The position numbers and the translations under genes were made by a program. From Auriscalpium vulgare (Eukaryota > Basidiomycota > Agaricomycetes > Russulales > Auriscalpiaceae): DNA of 64,000 nucleotides. This document shows, in pieces, positions 46,532-57,148 of this stretch. The stretch is from positions 1,178,001 to 1,242,000 of the forward strand of contig JAHBBC010000011.1 in NCBI GenBank assembly GCA_019915015.1. Direction: 5' to 3'. The stretch's first letter is position 1; the number at the start of each line of letters is the position of its first letter. The notes beneath the pieces were generated by a model. The model saw nothing but the letters and a program-made list of their open reading frames with translations, did not search any database and was not told where the DNA came from.

Positions 46532-47134
46532 ATGGCCGATCCTGAGCTTGCTGCTCTGCGCGCCGCGCGACTGAATCAGCTGCAACAATCTTCCCCCAGT
46601 GGCGGTGCTGGCGCCGGCGGCGAGGATGATGCTGCGAAGCGGCAGAACGAGGAGCAGATGCGGCGAGATCTGTTGGCCACTGTGCTCGACAGTGCCGCCC
46701 GCGAGAGACGTACGCCTGCTATCGCTTGTCTTGGTATCTCCTGAGCTTATTGTGCCACACCTTTGTCTTTCCGGTGCCGCCGAATGCTGGGCCAACAATC
46801 ATAATGCCGATCTAGTGTCTCGAATCCGCCTTGTGTCTCCTGCGCGGTCGCAACAGATCGAGTCCATCCTCTTACGAATGGCCCAGGCCGGACAACTGCG
46901 AGGAAAAGTGAGCGAAAGCCAACTGATCGATTTGCTGGAGCAGGTACGGTTTTCTCCCGTGAAGTTGACCATTCGATGAACGAGGCGTATAGGCGGAGGA
47001 CGCGGATACAAAGACATCGAAGAAAGGTGCAATTGTGGTGCGGTCTACTTGCTCTTCCATCCTCCGATCTATCTGAAGTCTCTTCACAGTTCCAACGGAA
47101 GGAGCTGGATGACGATGACGATTTTGACATATGA
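46532..47134 (+). CDS. PDCD5/TFAR19-family DNA-binding protein
   Basis: Four exons: MADPELAALRAARLNQLQQS, EEQMRRDLLATVLDSAARER-L, SRIRLVSPARSQQIESILLR, MAQAGQLRGKVSESQLIDLL, then AEDADTKTSKKGAIV and FQRKELDDDDFDI. Length about 127 aa and the order (acidic start, triple-helix core, KKGAIVFQRK.. tail) are those of PDCD5 homologues (archaeal/eukaryotic small DNA-binding or chaperonin-associated proteins; apoptosis-linked in animals). All splice phases fit. Confidence 0.92.
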
Positions 47135-47278
47135 GAAGCTGTGTGGAACGAGATGCTTTCTTATACCCCGAGTGCACCGCTGTGGCGGTCGTAGTGCTAT
47201 GCGTAATCGATTTACTTCAGGGTCCAGCGCACAGTGGAGAGGACAGCACTGAGCTATATTTCGACCGGCCGTCTATGT

Positions 47279-48520
47279 CTACTTTCGCTTCCTCGCCACC
47301 CGCTGCTTCGCATTTTTCGTTTCCTTCTCGAAGCGACTGCGTTTCCTCTGCCTCGGCGCGTCGTCGCCCGTCTCCGGCACATCATCTCTTGCCCTAACCC
47401 TCGACCTTCCCAACGCGCCTTCCTTCCTCCCTTTCTCCCGCAGCTGCTCATACCCATCCCCAATTACTCCTCCCTTTGCCCTCCCCACGGACCGCAGCAC
47501 ATCGCCAAACTCATCTTCAAACCCACCACCACGCCGACGCCCCGACAGCTCACCCGTCCCGCCCAGCGCGATATCCTCCTCGTCCCTGCGCCGACGCCGC
47601 TCGTCCTTCTTCTTCAGCACCAGACGCGTCATGTTGTCCTCCTCGAACTCCGTCATGCGCTGGATCTCGCGCGCGCGCCCTGAGTGCGCAGGCGCGCTGC
47701 CGACGCCTGTGGTGGACTCGACGAAGGGCTTGGACGGGTCGAGGTGCGCGAGGGAGGCAAGCGTGGTCGGGATGGGTGCACGACGGGCGCGGCGGTCCTT
47801 GCTGGGTTCGGTGTAGGGCATAGGCGCGAGCTTCGGAGGGCGATATATGCCGCTGCGGTCACGATCTTGTTCGTTATCGTCCCCCTCTTCCTCAGCATCG
47901 CTCATATCTCCACCCATGAGGTTCTGTGGGTTCGGGCGGAACGCGAGGGGATCTATACACAGAGTCAGCGTCGTTCCAGGTGAATGCACATCGAGGTGAC
48001 CCACCATTGATTGCGCTATCCGCTGATGGAGCTTCTTCGGCAACTCTGACCAATTTCTCGATCTGGTAGCGCATTCTGCCCTCAAGAATTTTGATTTTCT
48101 CCAGGACAAGCCGCCCCTCGACCATCGAATCGACGAAATCTCCCGGAGCATCTCCACGAGCCTCTCGCTCCGGTGAGCTGAATGGCAGCGTCGGTCGGGC
48201 GCGTTCTTCCAGGGTATGGCCAAGTGATCGATGAGAGTTCACGAGGATGAGCGATTGCATGTACGCGAGCATGAGCTGGTGCTTGAGCGAAAGGAGAGAG
48301 ATGCCGTCTTTAAAATCAAGGTCGGTCGTGTTCTGTGACCTTGCAAGAATGAGCATAATAGCGCATGCGGCGGGACAGATGCTCACTTTTCACGTAGTTC
48401 TTTCACCAACTCTCGGACAGACGACATACTCTTGGTCATATCCTCCATGACGATGCGGAACTGTTCATTGGCCCCATCGGAAGGCATTAGATGTTTGTAC
48501 CTGCGAAAAGCGTCAGTCAT
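47279..48520 (-). CDS. LCP5: U3 snoRNP-associated protein LCP5 / neuroguidin (Sas10/C1D family)
   Basis: Three exons. The N-terminal helical Sas10/Utp3/C1D domain reads MTDAFRRYKHLMPSDGANEQ, MEDMTKSMSSVRELVKELRE, DGISLLSLKHQLMLAYMQSL, EGRLVLEKIKILEGRMRYQI, followed by the signature DPLAFRPNPQNLMGG, RSGIYRPPKLAPMPYTEPSK, REIQRMTEFEEDNMTRLVLK and a basic C-terminus ending KQRVARKRK. Lcp5 acts in early 18S rRNA processing in the SSU processome (nucleolus). The start codon at 48520 is directly followed by a donor-like AG|GTACAA but reads through in frame. Divergent from the next gene. Confidence 0.92.
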
Positions 48521-48920
48521 GGCCCTTTTTTGTCGCGTGTAAAAGGCAGAAAAAATCAGTTAACGGTTTTCTAGGCCGCCGCCTCGTGAGGCGTAGTGCG
48601 TCACATCAAGGTTCATTCAGAGCCCAGTGCGTTTCATCTTGTATAGAGGAGAGCCATGGTTATCCGACGCACCTATGCTTTTTTTTCGGCAGAAAAAGTG
48701 GGGGATGCGACGTGATCGTGGACAGGCGAAAAGGTCCGCAGATGTTTAGGCGCCCGCTGGCATGGTCCCAAATACGGCGCTACAAGCGCCCACAGCAGCA
48801 CCGCACCAACGCCGCCCTTCCGCCTCATGCACACCCACCGTGACTCCTCGATCGTGCGAAGCGCTGCACAGCGCAGTCGAGCAATATACCACCACCATCC
48901 AACCCATCGGAAGCATTTAC
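48521..48920. promoter_or_regulatory. Divergent promoter region (LCP5 / T5orf172 gene)
   Basis: 400 bp non-coding between divergent starts; contains a TTTTTTTT run near 48680. No specific site assigned. Confidence 0.4.
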
Positions 48921-50433
48921 ATGAGCGACCGCCCACCCAACAACGACAAGCGTAACCTAGTCGAATCCTTCGACGCGCTCGCTCTAGCAGGGGGCAGGAG
49001 GCGCTCTGATCCTCCCCCGCCATCCCAGCCACCTGTGCGCAGCGATGTGCGACAGGTGCAACACTCTCCGCCAGCTTTTGGCGGATTCGTAGGCGGATTT
49101 CGCCCACCTCCTCCCCCAATACCACCGGCCCTCCCAACGGCCCCCCATACCAGCGATGGGTGCCCCCTCCGCAGACCTACGCAGCAGAAGCGCTCCCGCT
49201 GCCCCGCCCGCCCGCGATGCCCAAGCCGCACCACACCGCAATGTCGCTCACGATGCAGCATGCCGTCGACCTGCCGCCTCCGCCCCCGCCTCGCAAGGCA
49301 CCCGGCCTCGCACCACCCTTTTCCCACCCCCGCCTCCCCCCAAGCTACCCTACTCCCCGCATGGCCTCGCACCGCCTACCCCGCCCGCACGACCGCGCTC
49401 TGACCCGCCTGCGCGCACCGCAGACCCGCCGCGCACGCCACAGCCCGCGAAGCTCGTGCCCCCGCGGCTTCACCACCGCGCGCAGTCCGAGCCCGTTTCC
49501 CCGACGAGCAACCGCGGCGGCGACACCACGCCGCTGCAGTGCAGCGGGATCACAGCCGCGGGGAATCGCTGTCGCAACACAGTGAAGGTCAGTGGCGCGC
49601 GCGCGGACGCGGGCGGGGACGTGTTCTGCCATGCGCACGAGCGAAAGATGCACGAGCCGTCGGGTTTCTATGATCGCAAGACGGGCGCTGAGTTCATCAA
49701 GTTTGAGGGTGAGTAAGCACTGCGGCAGGTTGTATGCGTGGATTTGACGTTGCTTGCAGATTGGATACCGACGTACTTGCAGCCGAGCACGCAGGCATCG
49801 CTACGCTCCGAGATGCAGAAAGCGCGGTCAGACAGCGATGTACATGGTTACATCTACACATTTGAGATCCTGGGTCTGTACTGTCTCCTGGACATTTTGT
49901 TCTCTCTTCTGACGATGCGCAGACCCCACAGAGAAGAAGGTTGTCCATCTCAAAGTCGGCCGTGCGACGAATCTCAACCGCCGGATGGATCAGTGGGGCA
50001 AGCAGTGCGGTTCGAAGGAGCAAGTTCTTCGCGGCTTCTGGCCCGGCGGCGTTCTGGCGGACACGACGCTCATGAAGAGCCTGCTGCAGGCGGGCCCGAA
50101 GGGTCCCTGGTGCCACCGCCTCGAGCGCCTCGTGCACATCGAGCTGGCAGACCTCGCGGCGAACACGCCGTATCTTGACCCCGACTTCCCGAATGTCGTC
50201 GCGTCCGCGAAGAGCCCGGCGCCGAAGGCCGACGTGAAACGCTGTCCTGACTGTGAGTTGCGATTGCAGAGAAAGTTGTTGCAGTTTCTGACGATGTCAC
50301 AGGTGGCAAGGCGCACAAGGAGATTTTTTCATTCGAGCGTGCCGCGAAGGGAAGGTATAAGGGCAAGGAATGGGAGGACATTGTGAAGCCTGTAATTGAG
50401 AAGTGGGGCGGATTTGTTCAGGCCTTTCTGTGA
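48921..50433 (+). CDS. T5orf172 (GIY-YIG-like) domain protein, Mug113-like; two frame breaks
   Basis: The proline-rich N-terminus (MSDRPPNNDKRNLVESFDAL) is followed by QCSGITAAGNRCRNTVKVSG with cysteines/histidines (FCHAHERKMHEPSG), DWIPTYLQPSTQASLRSEMQ, VHGYIYTFEIL and the T5orf172 core KVVHLKVGRATNLNRRMDQW, LERLVHIELADLA and CGKAHKEIFSFERAAKG, ending KPVIEKWGGFVQAFL. This matches fungal proteins related to S. pombe meiotically up-regulated Mug113. Within the Pro-rich part the frame changes twice, near 49110-49135 (at CCCCC) and near 49310-49340 (at CCCCCC). The downstream domain is clean. Either consensus errors or real lesions. Confidence 0.75.
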
Positions 50434-50640
50434 AATTGCGGAGTTGGATTAGATCGACGATATGTACTGTATGAGACCATGTATGTGATGCACGCCTATA
50501 TAATTTACTTCATCGAAGATGCGTCCGAGCATTCCTCAACGTCGTCCTGCAGACCACAGTTGCGCGCGTCGCGACGCGTGACGTCACCTCGCGTCGTTAG
50601 GGGCAGGATATTTGCCACGGCCACGACCATTGTCCCGTCC

Positions 50641-50648
50641 ATATATAA
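50641..50648 (+). promoter_or_regulatory. Candidate TATA box
   Basis: CCATATATAAGCCAAG lies about 70 bp upstream of the ATG at 50712, followed by a pyrimidine-rich leader (TCCTCTTTCTCCCACC). Confidence 0.6.
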
Positions 50649-50711
50649 GCCAAGCAGCTCCCAGCTGACCTTCGCGCTCCTCTTTCTCCCACCACCACAA
50701 CTCAACTAGCA

Positions 50712-51374
50712 ATGGCCGGTGAGCACCCATCGTTCGCCGCCGCCGTCATCCCGCTCACCCCGCCCACAGGCAAGAAACGCACAGCTGACGACGCCGGCGC
50801 GGCGCCCCGCAGCGCTTCAGCGAAGAACGCCCGCAAGGGCAGCCCTAAGGCCGGAAAAAGAGGTCCCAAGGTGTGTTAACAGTTATGCTGCCCGCGCACC
50901 CTGCCCGACCGCTGACCGCCCTCGCAGGCCATCGCCGCGTCCGCCTTCAAAGCGCGCGCGCTGCCGCTCCACGTAAACCTCACACATACCCCGCCCAGCA
51001 TCGCCGACGACGAGAGCGTCCCCGCCGCGCCGGCCGACCCAGGCTTCCTCGGCGCAATCGCGCTTGCCCCGAGCACGTTTGCGACGGGCAGCTATGGGTG
51101 GAAGGGCAACAAGCGCCTCACTGTGGAGTTGCCAGACCCTGACGGCAGCGGGGCCACAGAGAAAGTGCACGTCATGCTCAAGTAAGTACTGTGCCTCCGC
51201 GAGCCGAGCCTTCCCTGAAGTTAGTTATCTAGTATCAACGCGACTGTGATGGGGAGCAAGCAAGCGAAGGAAGCCGCCGGTGAGGATGAAGCCGCTGAAC
51301 CTGCTGAGGCGGTCGAAGACGGACCTGCAGACGCTGTCGTAGAAGAAAAAGAGGAGGTTGTTGCCGAGGCATGA
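50712..51374 (+). CDS. Small conserved fungal protein, function unknown
   Basis: Three exons: MAGEHPSFAAAVIPLTPPTG with a basic KNARKGSPKAGKRGPK patch, then IAASAFKARALPLHVNLTHT, DPGFLGAIALAPSTFATGSY-GWKGNKRLTVEL, EKVHVMLN, and a last exon INATVMGSKQAKEAAGEDEA with an acidic Glu/Ala tail. About 183 aa. The TFATGSYGWKGNKR and INATVMGSK blocks look conserved among fungi, but no named domain is recognised. The basic N-terminus suggests a nuclear or nucleic-acid role (inference). A clear TATA box precedes it. Confidence 0.7.
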
Positions 51375-51912
51375 GCTGGCGAGCGTGTTTATATCTTCTC
51401 TATTGAATTGTATATTGCTTTCAGTGACCGTCCACGCTGAGCAATGTACCACTCGGAAGGTGACGGGAAAGAAGAAAGTCAAATACAACAAACACCGAAG
51501 GTGGTACAAGCCGACACATTATAACAATATTCAGTCGACTAGAAGTAGCTGCAGAGGCGAGCGTGGGTTTTGGCCACCACCCTCCGAGACAAGAAGCGCT
51601 TGCGTCACGCACTCCTAGCCAGCAGCACCGTCAGTAAAGGGAAGGTGTGTCCATGCAAACGGAACCACTCACCCGAGACAGTAACAATCCGCAGATTCCC
51701 AATGGTAGGGCGACGAGCTCACCTCGACGGCCTCCTATTCCTGTGAAGCACTCCTTCTCATTCACCATCGCCCTCTCTTTTCCCGCCCGCCCTCCAACTG
51801 CATCCCCACCATCCCTCGCCTCTCCCGCACCCTTCCCCAGCCACCGCCCCGCCTGGCGTGCCCCTACCGGCGCACCCCCAGACAAGGCTCCGCAATGGAG
51901 CCCGCAAAAACG
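51375..51912. other. Intergenic, convergent 3' ends
   Basis: Non-coding. A pyrimidine-rich stretch (about 51720-51850) has a chance ORF but no other support. Confidence 0.5.
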
Positions 51913-53332
51913 TCAGATGTCATCGTCATCCGAGTAGAACTCGTCCTCCTCGTCGTCTGCCAGGCCGAGATTCGTGAAGTCGACCTTGTAGCGCAGCAGC
52001 CCGCCGATCCCGCCGAAGCCCTTCACGAACTGCGCGCCCTCCTGCGAGCGGTTCGTCACGAACTCCAGGTTCGCGCCGAATTCCTTGTACTTTTCCGCGA
52101 ACCACTCGAGCAACGACTGCGGCTCAACGGCTTGCTCCATCTCGAGGCCCGTAGACTTGTCGAGAAACTTTTCGCGATCCTTTTCCTGCTCCTTGTTAAC
52201 GTGCACGACAATTTCCTCTGTGGGAAGACGGTCAATCACCGCGGGAGATCGATGGGACTCTGTATTGCTTACCGCTCGCGGCGTTCCGGAGTACATAGCG
52301 CGTGATGTCGAGGTTTTCCCAGACGATGAGCGTCTCGACGGCGCCCAGATCGAGAGCCTTGAGTGTGTCGTCGATTCCGAAGCAGTATTTCCCCGAGTCC
52401 AAGCTGATTTCGTCGAAATACTTCTGGATGAGTTTCTTCTCCTGCACGAATTTGACGTTGGCGAGGGACTCCGCAGCAAGTTCGATAGCCTATCAAGCGG
52501 GTTCAATTCCATTCATTGACTTCAGTGCACATCACACACCTGATTGAAGCCGTTTTCGCCACCATAGCTCACGTCGACGACCTTGATGACCTTCGCTACC
52601 AAGCGCTGATCGAACATATCGCTTTGACTGAGCTCAGTCTTGAAGTCCGCGCTACCGGCGAGCACGATGCCCGTCACGTTCACCTTGTCGTTCGTGATGA
52701 AGTGCTGCACCGCGTGCTCGGCGACCTTGCGCACGTAGTTGTGGCGCTTCTCGTCGCGGAGACGCGAGAAACGCAGCGCAGACTGTCCACCACGTCCGTG
52801 CTTCTTGGGCAGGTCGACGGTGAACTTGTGGATCACCTCGCGCGTGTTGCCTGAGAGGGTGCCGAAGAGGGTGCCGTTACCGTCCATGACGATGAATCCG
52901 AAGCGCGAGTCTGACTCGAGCAACTCTGAAAGCGCCTCGGTGTGGAATTTGTTGTCGCAAAGATACAAGGATCTGAGAGATGCATCAATTACGAACAGGC
53001 AATGTTTGGCACACGCGGATACGTACGTGTTAATGGGCTTGTGCGGCTCAAAATCAAAAGAGACCTTCTTTTCCTTGCCCTCGTCCGTCAGAATCGTGCC
53101 GACGAAAAGAACAAGACCGTTTGGCGGGACACGGTGATACAATTTGAGGCGCTGCTGGGTGCTGGTGATCGCCGCAAGCACAGAGAGTCGATTCACGCGA
53201 GACTTGATGTTGGACGCGGTTCCATACTCCTGCGTCAACATGGCAGACGCCCGTGAAATTTGATCCTGGACCCACATACAGGTAAGTTCGCAACCCCTTA
53301 CCCCACGCACAAGACACGCACCTTCGGGGGAA

Positions 53333-53334
53333 TA
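53333..53334. other. Target-site duplication TA (left)
   Basis: TA directly before the left inverted repeat, matching TA at 56681-56682. Confidence 0.85.
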
Positions 53335-53401
53335 GGGGAGCTCAGAGTAGACCGTTTTCGTTTCCGTTTCGTTTTCAAACGCCTTTCGTTTTCGATTCGG
53401 C
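53335..53401 (+). repeat. Left terminal inverted repeat (67 bp)
   Basis: Perfect inverted match to 56614-56680 and to the start of the copy at 63821. It consists largely of GTTTTCGTTTCC-like short repeats. Confidence 0.92.
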
Positions 53402-53486
53402 GCCCCGGCGTGATATTACATAATGTCACTCAATCTACGCCGCTGCGCGACACCGCCGCCATTGCTTTCGAGCTCTTCCACCAGCC

Positions 53487-54757
53487 ATGGCCCGTGCTAC
53501 CTACCACGATGAGATTATCGACGCATACATCACATATATGGCTATCCAGATGGCACTCATGCCTCCATCTTCAGCCACAGCTATGATGGAGCAGCTCCAA
53601 CGCGATAGCTCAATCCTTCACACCATCCTATCCTCCGCTACATCAACCCGTCCTCCGTCGTTAAAGCCGGCAATCTCCAGCTTGCATGGGAGTATGCACA
53701 GGATCCTGCCATCACACCGCTTATCAACATGCTCCGTGTCTCTCCCACGTCTTCGACACTATCCTTGGCCTCATCGAGGGTCATCCGTATTCCAGAACAA
53801 CTCGAACACCCCGCAGGAGGATATCCGAACGCAATTGCGGTGACCCTGTACCGTATGGGTCGCTATGGCAATGGCGCATCTCTCGAGGATATCAGCCGTG
53901 CAGCGGGCTGTTCAGGGGCGCTGTCAGCATACACGAGAGATGTAGGAGGCGCTGATGTCCTTGCATGGGATGTTTGTACGGCCGCTAACAGAGGAGGAGA
54001 AAGAGGGTCGAGAAAAAGGTGGATTGATGAGCAGCTTGTTTCAACGGGATCCACTGGAGGGAGGGATGGTGATGTACGACGGGACAATTGTTGTCCTGTA
54101 CAGTCGCCCCGGCCTCGACGGTGACGCGTACTACACAAGGAAGTGCAACTATGGGTTCACGTCCCAGATGCTGGATATCTTCTAATAGCTCCTGACGACA
54201 TATCTGTACACAGATGGCAATACACCGTCGAATCTACGAATCGTTGACTATTCGCTTGGCATGACCGGTTCTGCTCATGATGATCTGGCATTTGAGCATA
54301 CTGCAGCTGTCAAGCATACCGACTGGTTCTTCAGAGGTGACGAGTTTGCATGGGGTGACTCTGCGACCCTGTCAGCTCGCGGACCATCCAGTTCACAAGA
54401 AACCAGCGTCGTAGACCGCTCAAATGCCTATTCGACAAACACGTAGTCGCCTACGCGTCGCTCTGAACACACCATAGATCGGGGGTGCACTCAAGGGCCG
54501 ATGGCAATCCCTTCGTGGGCTTACGGCTCAATATCCGTTACAATAGGACCATATACGAGCGTGTCGGTGGATTTCAGTGCATCATCTTGCACAACGCAGT
54601 GCTCGACATCGACAAGGATGGGGAGAGGGGACAAGCTTTGCGACTTGGCACTCACGTGCAGGAGAGGACGATAGGGGGAGCCAGATGTCCTATAGATGAT
54701 GATATCACAGAGGATGATGATGCGAGGCTAGGAGACGTGGCCTTGTGGCAGAAATAG
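53487..54757 (+). pseudogene. Harbinger-type DDE transposase, several frame breaks
   Basis: Recognisable pieces in changing frames: MARATYHDEIIDAYITYMAI, KAGNLQLAWEYAQDPAITPL, IAVTLYRMGRYGNGASLEDI (helix-turn-helix), KRWIDEQL, then the catalytic region VMYDGTIVVLYSRPGLDGDA-YYTRK (first Asp), LRIVDYSLGMTGSAHDDLAF (second Asp), FFRGDEFAWGDSA, RRSEHTI (Glu) and GALKGRWQSLRGL. All three catalytic acids are seen. At least four switches of frame that short introns do not explain (for example near 53630, 53760, 53915 and 54045) mean no full-length transposase can be read here. It may be inactive, or the sequence may carry single-base errors, since neighbours show the same kind of break. Confidence 0.75.
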
Positions 54758-55161
54758 TAGCCGACTCAACGAGCAGGACTTGTATAATGAACAAGATTAA
54801 ATCTGAGATTGTAAAGAGTAAGAGAGATATAATCAGAAAGAAGAAAGGACTGTGTAGCATTAAATGAGAGGCTGCAGTTAGAAAGGACAAAAGCAAAAGA
54901 TCAGACTAAGCCTCGCTCCAACTCGTCTGGAACCACAGATGATCCTCGTCCAAGATCTCTGTCCAACTGGCTTCATCCCAGGGAGGACTATTTTCTCTTG
55001 CTTGTCATCTCGCTCTCGGGATCATCATCGGAGTGTCGATGCGCGCGGCAGAGATGAAGGTCGTCGATGCAGCGGTTTGACATAGAGCCCGTGCGTGAGA
55101 TGGAACGAGCGGGCGTAGCGGCGGCGACAACCAGAGGAGGATTCTGAAGGCGCGATATATT

Positions 55162-56482
55162 TCACGGAGATCTTTGAAGCTGCAGCTGAAGGTCATCGTC
55201 AAGTGCTTCCGACTTGCGGCGATACTCATCGTTCGTCCACAAGCCAATCTGCAGCTCACGAAAGAGGCGGTCGTGGCGATCGCGAGCGTCTTGGCGAAGA
55301 CTATTCATGTCATCGCGCAGCCTGTCGGACAGCTTGCGGATGTTCTCTCCTTTGACACCGCAAAGCTACGCCTGCCACATGAATTAGTCCACGTGCATTA
55401 CCAACAACTAGTATACTTACTCGATGGACTCCTTCGTATGTCTTGAATGCCGGGCGTGACGTGGGCTTGAAGCGACCTTCAAGCTCTCCAGCTTCTCTCC
55501 GACAGGTGTGCGGGAGTCTTCTTCGCACTTGCTTGCGACGAGGGCGGCACGCGGTTCTCTTTGGGAGTGTGTGGCGTCTGCGGTGGCGATCCCGGGCCGG
55601 GTGCGGTCGCAGAAGAGTCTTGCGCGAGAGGCGCCGGGCCATCGTGAACGCGTAGGACGGGGTCTATGTCCTTTCGCGCGGTTGCCGCACAGGTGGCGCG
55701 TCGTCGGGAGGCTGATAGTGCACTGTGCGGTGACCGTCCGGACCAACCCCAGTCGTGATGATGATCGGGTTTTCATTTGGGCGGGTGGCAAGGATCGCGT
55801 GAATTCGGGGAAGACAGCGAACTCGGCCTCGATCCTCTGCACAGGATGTGTTAGCCTCCAGCGTGCTCATCGGAGATCACAAAATGAACTTACGCCAGAT
55901 ATTCTTGTGGCGTGCATCGGTATCCTCGGATGGGCCATCTGGCCCTATGTAGCAGACCAAATACTCATCTGGACCATCGTCGGCATCACCTGTGTCGACG
56001 ATGGCCTCATTCCAGTGAGGACACCTCCACCCGTGCACTTAATGCGCCGAACCTTGGAGTGATAGGTGATGCGTAGCCTACACAAGCCTGTGAGCACGTA
56101 TGAGGCATCCAATAAGGGTATGGACATACTGATTTATTTCCCGAGCACCTTTGCTCCCAGACTGACGAAATCCGAGTCCGGAGCATCCTTCCAGAGGATG
56201 CGAGCAAGCCGCTGACCCGCTGCGACCTTACTTTCTCCGCTTTTCTTCTGGAAAGATGTCAGTAACAAAGCCCAGATGATGCGTGGGCCACCTGCATACC
56301 TCACCACGCTTGTTACCAAACATAACCTTGCGATTTTGCGGCTGTTCGAGCTCCGTGATGAGCTGCAGGAGCAGCTCATTTGGCTTCTTATTTGTGCCCC
56401 AGCTGATGTTCTCCTCACGGGATTTCTTGCCCGGAGCTGTCTCAGGCTGGTCGGAGTCCGAGCGGCCGCGTTTCCGGGGCAT
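55162..56482 (-). CDS. Harbinger accessory protein (Myb/SANT-like)
   Basis: From the ATG at 56482: MPRKRGRSDSDQPETAPGKK, SREENISWGTNKKPNELLLQ, LITELEQPQNRKVMFGNKRG, after an intron KSGESKVAAGQRLARILWKD-APDSDFVSLGAKVLGK. Further exons carry EAEFAVFPEFTRSLPPAQMK, basic and Pro/Ser-rich stretches, and the end FRELQIGLWTNDEYRRKSEA to LQLQRSP. The W..K...LL..I..L start is the SANT/Myb-like DNA-binding domain that partners Harbinger transposases for nuclear import and end binding. Internal splicing between 55860 and 56150 is only partly resolved. Confidence 0.65.
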
Positions 56483-56613
56483 TAAGAGAGTAGGAGAGTG
56501 TAGATTAAGGAGGTATCGCGAGGGAATGAGTGTGTGAGACACGAAGACGCCGCACAACGCGAGCGTCACCTAAAGTCACACGATTGTCACACATCGGGTC
56601 ACTTATGCCGCGG

Positions 56614-56680
56614 GCCGAATCGAAAACGAAAGGCGTTTGAAAACGAAACGGAAACGAAAACGGTCTACTCTGAGCTCCCC
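56614..56680 (-). repeat. Right terminal inverted repeat (67 bp)
   Basis: Perfect inverted copy of 53335-53401. Confidence 0.92.
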
Positions 56681-56682
56681 TA
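56681..56682. other. Target-site duplication TA (right)
   Basis: Second copy of the duplicated TA; together with 53333-53334 it accounts exactly for the eRF1 reading frame. Confidence 0.85.
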
Positions 56683-57148
56683 ATGATCAGGCTGATCATA
56701 GAAGTTCCAGCTCTGCGTAACACAATAGACACCACGAACAGTCAATCAGTAGGGCGTAGAGGAGTGAGCAGGCGGCACGCACCCCCTGGCAGAGTCAAGG
56801 CTCTTGATGAGCTTCTTGACCTTCCACATCTGGATATTCTGCTCGGCCTGGTCTTGACTCATTTTGTGTGTGTTTCCAGAGACTGGATAAAGGCAGGGTG
56901 CGAGGGCAACCGTCAGCCCGGGGGACGATGAGAGATCAGATCAAGGACGGCGACGAGGGCAGCGATGGGACCAAAACTTCTGACGCGTGGGCTTTAGGGC
57001 CGGTCCTGTGGTGCCTAGGGCTACGGAGATCTGTCTTATCTACAATACTCGTTGGTATCTTCTAGGGGGATCTGGTTATAACGTTACAGTGTCAGTGGCA
57101 CCACCGTCACCCTCTGCCCTCCATCCAATCTACCTATCCTACTTAACC

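Larger units (their letters stand above)
53335..56680 (+). mobile_element. PIF/Harbinger-like DNA transposon, 3346 bp, inserted in eRF1
   Basis: Flanked by perfect 67-bp terminal inverted repeats (TIRs) starting GGGGAGCTCAGAGTAGACCG and by a TA duplication. Inside are two convergent genes: a DDE_4-type transposase on the plus strand and a Myb/SANT-like accessory protein on the minus strand, the two-gene plan of Harbinger elements. The 2-bp TA duplication differs from the 3-bp TWA typical of PIF/Harbinger and resembles ISL2EU-group elements, so the subgroup is open. Another copy starts at 63821. The exact pre-insertion site is known because it lies in eRF1 codons. Confidence 0.9.
51913..56862 (-). 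pseudogene. SUP45: Translation release factor eRF1 (SUP45), split by a DNA transposon
   Basis: Exon 1 56783-56862 (MSQDQAEQNIQMWKVKKLIK), exon 2 begins at 56712 (GTSMISLII) and is interrupted at 56682 by the element 53335-56680. Its remainder (53322-53332, IPPK) continues on the other side, followed by exon 3 from 53265 ([20 protein letters not shown]). The decoding motif NIKS (53200-53211), YLCDNKF (YxCxxxF), the hydrolysis motif GGQ in [13 protein letters not shown] (52783-52791) and the acidic tail FYSDDDDI are all present, and all introns have clean phases. Excluding the element and one TA copy, the first two exons sum to 123 nt and read SLIIIPPKDQ, the conserved eRF1 sequence. No GT..AG pair at the element edges would splice it out. 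Without the insertion this is a normal eRF1 of about 435 aa. Confidence 0.9.

Noticed and set aside
53335..56680. The transposon acting as a spliceable intron of eRF1
   Set aside because: The ends are GGGG..CCCC with no GT donor or AG acceptor at the junctions; any nearby GT/AG pair leaves extra bases that break the eRF1 frame.
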